The notes under the pieces were generated by a model. The model saw only the letters and a list, made by a program, of their open reading frames with translations. It did not search any database and was not told the DNA's origin. DNA of 26,755 nucleotides from CAYJUM01 sp964478915. GTDB lineage: Bacteria; Nitrospirota; Nitrospiria; Nitrospirales; Nitrospiraceae. The position numbers and the translations under genes were made by a program. Location of the stretch: positions 1 through 26,755 of the forward strand of contig CAYZKG010000021.1 in NCBI GenBank assembly GCA_964478915.1, in the 5' to 3' direction. This document shows positions 22,401-26,755 of this stretch, piece after piece. Position 1 is the first letter of the stretch, and every line of letters starts with the position of its first letter.

Positions 22401-23522
22401 TCAGTAAAACAGCGTGAGGCGACGTCGTTTGATGTTCAACAACAGTCCGAGCGCCGCCATCGTCGTCACGGTCGCCGTGCCGCCATAACTCATCAGCGGC
22501 AGCGGGATGCCCACTATGGGCAGCATGCCGGTGGTCATGCCGATGTTCACCACGACGCAGAATCCGATCATCGCGATGATGCCGGTTGCCAGAAGAGCAC
22601 CCAGAGCGTCCTTGGCCTTCATGGCGATCTCCAGAGCCAACATGACCAGGGCCAGGAACAGCGCCAGGAGACCCAACGCGCCGATGAATCCCCACTCTTC
22701 CGCGAACACCGAAAAAACGAAGTCCGTGTGCCCTTCCGGCAGAAACTTCAGTTGACTTTGCGTGCCGCCGTGCAATCCTTTGCCGAGCAACTCCCCGGAG
22801 CCAATCGCAATGCGGGACTGCAGGCCATGATACCCCTTCCCGGCCGGATCATAAGCCGGATCGGCAAAAGTCAGGATCCGCTCACGCTGGTAATCGTGAA
22901 GCGATCCCCAGACGCCTTCCCACATGAACGGGAACAGCATGAGCGAGAAGAGGAACAGGAGCCCGAGGGCTTTGGACCGCACACCGACGATCAGGAGCAT
23001 GGCCGTATAGATCGCCAGCACGATGAGGCCGGTTCCGAGATCCGGCTGTTTGAGGATCAAGAGCAGACCGGGGGCCACCACAAGCGCCGGCAGCACCACG
23101 CGCTGGAGCCAGCCCTCGCGCGGCTGATTCGCATAGTAGCTGGCCAGCACCAGAATCAGCACGAGCTTGGCGAATTCCGACGGCTGGAACGCAACTGACC
23201 CGATCTGGATCCAGCGCTGGGCTCCCCGGCTCGTCTTTCCGGCAATCAACACAATCGCCAGCAACACGATCACGATCCCGTACAAGCCGTATGAGAACCG
23301 GCAGATCTTGTGATAATCGAAGGCCATCATGCCGGCAAAGGCCAGGGCCCCGATTCCGATCCACATGAGCTGTTTCACGTACAACGGCAAACCGGGACCC
23401 GCTTGGTCGCGCGTCACGCTGTAAATGGACAGCACCCCCAGCAAGAGGATAGCGACCATCACCGCCAAAAACCGCCACTCGAAGCTATCGAGAGCCCGGG
23501 TGTCTGTCATGCGATCAATCAT
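22401..23522 (-). CDS. rodA: Rod-shape-determining SEDS glycosyltransferase RodA
   Basis: A peptidoglycan polymerase of the elongasome, working with PBP2, 373 aa and about ten membrane helices. Family marks are 'GAQRWIQIGSVAFQPSEFAKL' (in two pieces, GAQRWIQIGS and FQPSEFAKL), 'KQPDLGTGLIVL' with the catalytic-site Asp, 'LPEGHTDFVFSVFAEEWGF' and, near the C-terminus, 'GIPLPLMSYGG'. The start is uncertain among ATG 23528, 23522 and 23510. I chose 23522, with GGGA upstream, which overlaps the mrdA stop by a few bases. Confidence 0.95.
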   Translation of the reverse strand: MIDRMTDTRALDSFEWRFLAVMVAILLLGVLSIYSVTRDQAGPGLPLYVKQLMWIGIGALAFAGMMAFDYHKICRFSYGLYGIVIVLLAIVLIAGKTSRGAQRWIQIGSVAFQPSEFAKLVLILVLASYYANQPREGWLQRVVLPALVVAPGLLLILKQPDLGTGLIVLAIYTAMLLIVGVRSKALGLLFLFSLMLFPFMWEGVWGSLHDYQRERILTFADPAYDPAGKGYHGLQSRIAIGSGELLGKGLHGGTQSQLKFLPEGHTDFVFSVFAEEWGFIGALGLLALFLALVMLALEIAMKAKDALGALLATGIIAMIGFCVVVNIGMTTGMLPIVGIPLPLMSYGGTATVTTMAALGLLLNIKRRRLTLFY

Positions 23523-25395
23523 GAACATCCCGCATGGCCACCGTGGCGCCGGCGCGGGTCCTGTCGTCGGCAGTCAATGGCTCACGTGGGCTGAGCCTCA
23601 TGAACGCCTCGATCATCTCTTTGGCGAGCGGCGCGGCAGCCGATCCGCCGTGCCCCATATGCTCGACCAGGACGGCAACGGCGATACGCGGCGCATCTAC
23701 CGGGGCATAGGACACAAACCAGGCATGGTCGCGCAGCTTCTTGGGTACCGGTTCGTTTTCATGCCCGGGCCTGAGCGAAATCATCTGAGCAGTTCCTGTC
23801 TTTCCGGCGATGCTCACCAGAGAGGAGTGCGCACGCCGGGCCGTCCCCTGGGTGACCACCCCTTCCAGCGCATGGCGAATCAGCTGGAGGGTTTCCGGTT
23901 TGACCGGAAGCCGGCTATCGGGGACACGCGGGAATTCCTGCGTCCGGCCCGTGGCACGCTCGGCGATGGCCCGGACCACATGGGGCCGGAACGACACGCC
24001 GCCGTTGGCCACCGTCGCGATCAAGTGCGCCATCTGCATCGGCGTCACCGTCACGTAGCCCTGGCCGATCGAAGCAGAGATAGTCTCTCCGGGCAACCAG
24101 GGTACCCCTCGGCTCTTTTGCTTCCACGCCTCGGACGGGACAATGCCGGCACGCTCCGAAGGCAGTTCAATGCCGGTCGGGCGTCCCAGACCGAATTCGT
24201 CGGCATACGAGGCAATCGTGTCGATTCCCAATCGTTGTCCCACGGTGTAAAAGAACACATCGCACGAGTCGATGAGCGCCCTGGTCACATCCAGCACCCC
24301 GTGCCCGCCCTTCTTCCAGTCCCGGTACAGGCGGCGTCCGAATTGGTAGCCGCCACCGCAGGCAATCCTGGTGTATGGACTCAGGGTGTTCGTTTCGAGG
24401 GCGGCCGCTGCCAGCACGATCTTGAACGTCGAACCGGGCGGATACTGGCCTTGGGTCGCTCGATTCGTCAACGGGCTGCCTTCGTCTTGGACGATTTGGG
24501 CCCACTGCCGCGGCGTCAGATCGTGGGACAGGGTATTGGGGTCGAACGTCGGACGGCTCGCCAGCGCAAGCACTTCACCGGACGTCGGGTCGATCGCGAC
24601 GATGGCGCCCGCCTCTCCGCCCAACAAGCTCTCGGCCACTTCCTGAAGGCGCAGATCGATCGTCAAGTACAGGTCATTTCCTGCCTCAGGTTGCCGTACC
24701 GATACGGTTCGCTTCTCCCGCCCCACGGCATCCACTTCGACGAGCTTCTGCCCTTCACGGCCATGGATAAACCGATCGTAGGTATTTTCGATGCCGTATT
24801 GACCGACGACGTTCCCCTGCCGGAGGTCGGCAAATTCCTCTGTGGCAAGCTGCGCTTCCGACACTTCCCCGACGTACCCGATCACATGTGCGGCGACAGA
24901 GCCGGCCGGATAGTTGCGTTGAGACTCCGGCTGGATCACCACACCCGGCAAATCAAGCCGGTGGGCTTCGATGATCGCCGCCTCTCTGAGAGTCAGACCG
25001 TGCTTGACTTTGACTCGGCCGGCTCGGCCGAGCAACTTTTTCTGAAGCCTGGCCTCGTCGAGACCGCTCAGCGCCGCGAGTCTCTGGATCAGCGCTGTTC
25101 GATCGCGGACGTCCTCCAGCGTGACGTACAGGTTGAACGTCGGGACGTTGTTGGCCAGCAGAAGCCCGTTTCGGTCATAGATCAACCCGCGAGCCGGTTC
25201 CAAAGCCACCGGCCGTATCCGGTTATTTTCGGACAGGTCCCGATAGTAGTCCCCCTCCTTGATCTGGAGGTACCAGACGCGGAGGCCGAGCAGAATAATG
25301 ACCAACAGCAGTCCGATCTTGAAGAAGGTCATCCGCTTGTGAATCTCGCGGAGATCTTCATGCTGAGTGCTGCTTGTGGACGACAGCGGATTCAC
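23515..25395 (-). CDS. mrdA: Penicillin-binding protein 2 (peptidoglycan DD-transpeptidase)
   Basis: The cross-linking enzyme of cell elongation, 626 aa. One N-terminal membrane anchor (about 23-42) is followed by the PBP dimerisation domain (about 60-225, 'ARGLIYDRNGLLLANN') and the transpeptidase domain with active-site S322 in STFK, SCD at 377-379 and KTGT at 532-535. The start is GTG 25395 with GGGAAAA upstream. It lies 20 bases after mreD and overlaps rodA, its polymerase partner. Confidence 0.95.
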   Translation of the reverse strand: MNPLSSTSSTQHEDLREIHKRMTFFKIGLLLVIILLGLRVWYLQIKEGDYYRDLSENNRIRPVALEPARGLIYDRNGLLLANNVPTFNLYVTLEDVRDRTALIQRLAALSGLDEARLQKKLLGRAGRVKVKHGLTLREAAIIEAHRLDLPGVVIQPESQRNYPAGSVAAHVIGYVGEVSEAQLATEEFADLRQGNVVGQYGIENTYDRFIHGREGQKLVEVDAVGREKRTVSVRQPEAGNDLYLTIDLRLQEVAESLLGGEAGAIVAIDPTSGEVLALASRPTFDPNTLSHDLTPRQWAQIVQDEGSPLTNRATQGQYPPGSTFKIVLAAAALETNTLSPYTRIACGGGYQFGRRLYRDWKKGGHGVLDVTRALIDSCDVFFYTVGQRLGIDTIASYADEFGLGRPTGIELPSERAGIVPSEAWKQKSRGVPWLPGETISASIGQGYVTVTPMQMAHLIATVANGGVSFRPHVVRAIAERATGRTQEFPRVPDSRLPVKPETLQLIRHALEGVVTQGTARRAHSSLVSIAGKTGTAQMISLRPGHENEPVPKKLRDHAWFVSYAPVDAPRIAVAVLVEHMGHGGSAAAPLAKEMIEAFMRLSPREPLTADDRTRAGATVAMRDVHD

Positions 25396-25415
25396 GATTT
25401 TCCCAGGGTTCTTCC

Positions 25416-25934
25416 CTACCGCAGTCCGCCGAACGCGCCTGTTTCACCGAAGATGCTGTCAGGCCGAACCCGGCGGGCCAGCAGCCAGAAAAGCGCAGCG
25501 GCCACGGTCAGATCGAAGGCAGTCTGAGGCAGCAGCACCGAGCCGATGGCATGGAACATCTCGCCCAGGCCGTGGTCGGCACGACTCACGCTCAGAAACA
25601 TCAACCCCGACAGCAATGACAGGAAAAGCATGACAATGAGCACGGAGCCGAGCCTGGAACTGCCGAGGCGTTTGCCGGCCAGCCCAGCCAGGAGACCGAT
25701 CGCCCCCTTCGTGATGAGATTCAGCCCCGGCTCACCGGCCGAAAACAGATCCTGCACGAACCCGAGCGCCAGACCCAGCAACATCCCTTCCACCTCTCCC
25801 GCCAGCAATCCGGTCAGGCTCACCGCGATGAGACACAGGTCCGGTCGAACTCCTGCGACGGCGACGTACTGGAGCCACGTCGCCTGGAGCGGGACGAGGC
25901 CGACCAGCAGGAGCGCGTAGAGCAGCGGCTTCAT
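25416..25934 (-). CDS. mreD: Rod-shape-determining protein MreD
   Basis: An inner-membrane elongasome component, 172 aa and about five or six membrane helices. 'LLAGEVEGMLLGLALGFVQDLFS' (in two pieces, LLAGEVEGMLLG and LALGFVQDLFS) is the MreD hallmark: the G-x-x-x-G helix with the conserved Gln-Asp. The ATG at 25934 overlaps the mreC stop (ATGA) and has a GAGAAGAG ribosome site. Confidence 0.9.
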   Translation of the reverse strand: MKPLLYALLLVGLVPLQATWLQYVAVAGVRPDLCLIAVSLTGLLAGEVEGMLLGLALGFVQDLFSAGEPGLNLITKGAIGLLAGLAGKRLGSSRLGSVLIVMLFLSLLSGLMFLSVSRADHGLGEMFHAIGSVLLPQTAFDLTVAAALFWLLARRVRPDSIFGETGAFGGLR

Positions 25935-26755
25935 GATCTCTTCTCGCTCGACGGGTCGGCCGGGGTCAGGGGAGTCGGAGACTCGCTGGACGACGTGATG
26001 ACCAAGACTTCTTCCAACCTGGAAAAATCCACCTCCGGAGCGATTTCAGCCGATTGGAAGAGATCGCCTTCCGCCTTATCGATGCGCGTGATCGCCCCAA
26101 TGGGGAGACCTTTCGGAAAGCCGCCCGTCAAGCCCGACGTGACGACGCGGTCACCGACCCGTACGGTGGACAGCAGCGGCACGTATTTGATGCGGGCGAG
26201 ACCTTGTGCCGTTCCTTCCACGATGCCCTCATCCCTGGTGCGCTGGATCAGCGCAGTGATCGCGTTGCTGGGGTCGGTCAAAAGCAGCACCATGGAGGAC
26301 GAGGCCGTGGTCTTGACCACGCGCCCGACCACCCCCGTGGGGGCGATCACACCCATTTCCTCCCGGACGCCATCGCGCGTCCCCTTGTCCAGGACCACCG
26401 CCCGGTACCAGTTCGTCGTATCCCGCCCGATGACCTTCGCCACAACGGTTTGCGGGTATTGGTGTTCCCTGAACTCGAGCAAGGCCGCCAGCCGCTCACT
26501 CGCGCTGGCCAGTTCGCGGAGCTCGGCATTTTGGGCCCGTAGCGCGCGGATCTCCTGACGCAGCCGGCGGTTTTCTTCATGGACCTTCCGCAACGCGAGA
26601 TGCCCTTCCCACACGTCTCGCACGCTGCGGTCCAGCGCAGCCAATCCCTCGACCGGCAGGGCCAACACCTGCCCCAGGGGTGTCGCCAGTGTATGCAGGA
26701 AGCCGCGGCTCTGCTTGGGGAGCACAAAGAACGAGGAGAGCAGGAGCGCGAACAG
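25931..26755 (-). CDS. mreC: Rod-shape-determining protein MreC, N-terminus cut by window edge
   Basis: A periplasmic elongasome scaffold that activates PBP2-RodA. The frame is open to the window edge. The first visible codons read LFALLLSSFFVLPKQS, the end of the N-terminal membrane anchor, so the true start lies outside. A coiled coil follows (about 40-80 residues in, 'HEENRRLRQEIRALRAQNAEL'-like heptads broken at ALLEF), then the two-lobed beta domain with 'VVLDKGTRDGVREEMGVI', 'VGRVV', 'LLLTDPSNAI' and 'VVTSGLTGGFPKGLPIG'. The tail is Ser/Pro-rich. mreB is expected just beyond the edge. Confidence 0.93.
   Translation of the reverse strand: MFALLLSSFFVLPKQSRGFLHTLATPLGQVLALPVEGLAALDRSVRDVWEGHLALRKVHEENRRLRQEIRALRAQNAELRELASASERLAALLEFREHQYPQTVVAKVIGRDTTNWYRAVVLDKGTRDGVREEMGVIAPTGVVGRVVKTTASSSMVLLLTDPSNAITALIQRTRDEGIVEGTAQGLARIKYVPLLSTVRVGDRVVTSGLTGGFPKGLPIGAITRIDKAEGDLFQSAEIAPEVDFSRLEEVLVITSSSESPTPLTPADPSSEKRS

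Noticed and set aside
23425..25527. Long open frame (700 codons) on the plus strand opposite mrdA
   Set aside because: Low-likeness Arg/His-rich translation. mrdA has all three penicillin-binding motifs on the other strand.
1..26755. CRISPR array, tRNA or rRNA genes, complete insertion sequence
   Set aside because: No regularly spaced direct repeats, tRNA-like cloverleaf, rRNA segment or transposase was seen on either strand.

Overview
The window reads as chromosomal DNA from a GC-rich, rod-shaped, Gram-negative bacterium. It encodes an outer-membrane TonB-dependent receptor and the rod-elongation genes mreC, mreD, mrdA and rodA. Gene style and content would fit a Nitrospira-like lineage (Nitrospirota), but this is an inference from general resemblance and no marker gene here proves it. 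Genes are tightly packed, and no stretch over 300 bases lacks a gene. I see no tRNA, rRNA, CRISPR array or complete insertion sequence.

Left end (1-5300). The first 49 bases look like the right half of an integron attC site cut by the window edge. A minus-strand pair follows: a secreted PhoD-like phosphatase and a 160-aa unknown protein. Next come a small zinc-finger-like protein, an NTF2/SnoaL-like protein, a DUF72 protein, a DMT-family exporter and a Panacea-like protein. The last two form a minus-strand pair whose promoter lies back to back with that of fur.

Centre (5398-14906). This is an iron-acquisition locus, all on the plus strand: fur, then a ferric-iron ABC importer (binding protein, fused permease, ATPase), then exbB, exbD and tonB, two small exported proteins (a PepSY protein and a 157-aa unknown), and a FecA-like TonB-dependent receptor. 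Fur-box-like sequences lie before the ABC operon (12/19 matches), before exbB (15/19) and inside the first codons of the receptor gene (14/19). Together the genes supply outer-membrane uptake, its energisation, periplasmic iron capture, inner-membrane import and the iron-sensing repressor.

Middle right (14907-17187). A palindromic intergenic repeat is followed by a Com-like zinc-ribbon protein, a strong terminator, a single-domain HD-GYP protein, a tiny zinc ribbon, a tiny membrane protein and a small secreted protein. A minus-strand remnant of a bacterioferritin gene keeps only its C-terminal part.

Right end (17239-26755). A minus-strand housekeeping run reads mreC (cut by the edge), mreD, mrdA, rodA, rng, dprA, topA. 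It links cell-wall elongation, RNA processing, natural-transformation DNA handling and supercoiling control. Several of these genes overlap by a few bases, which indicates co-transcription.
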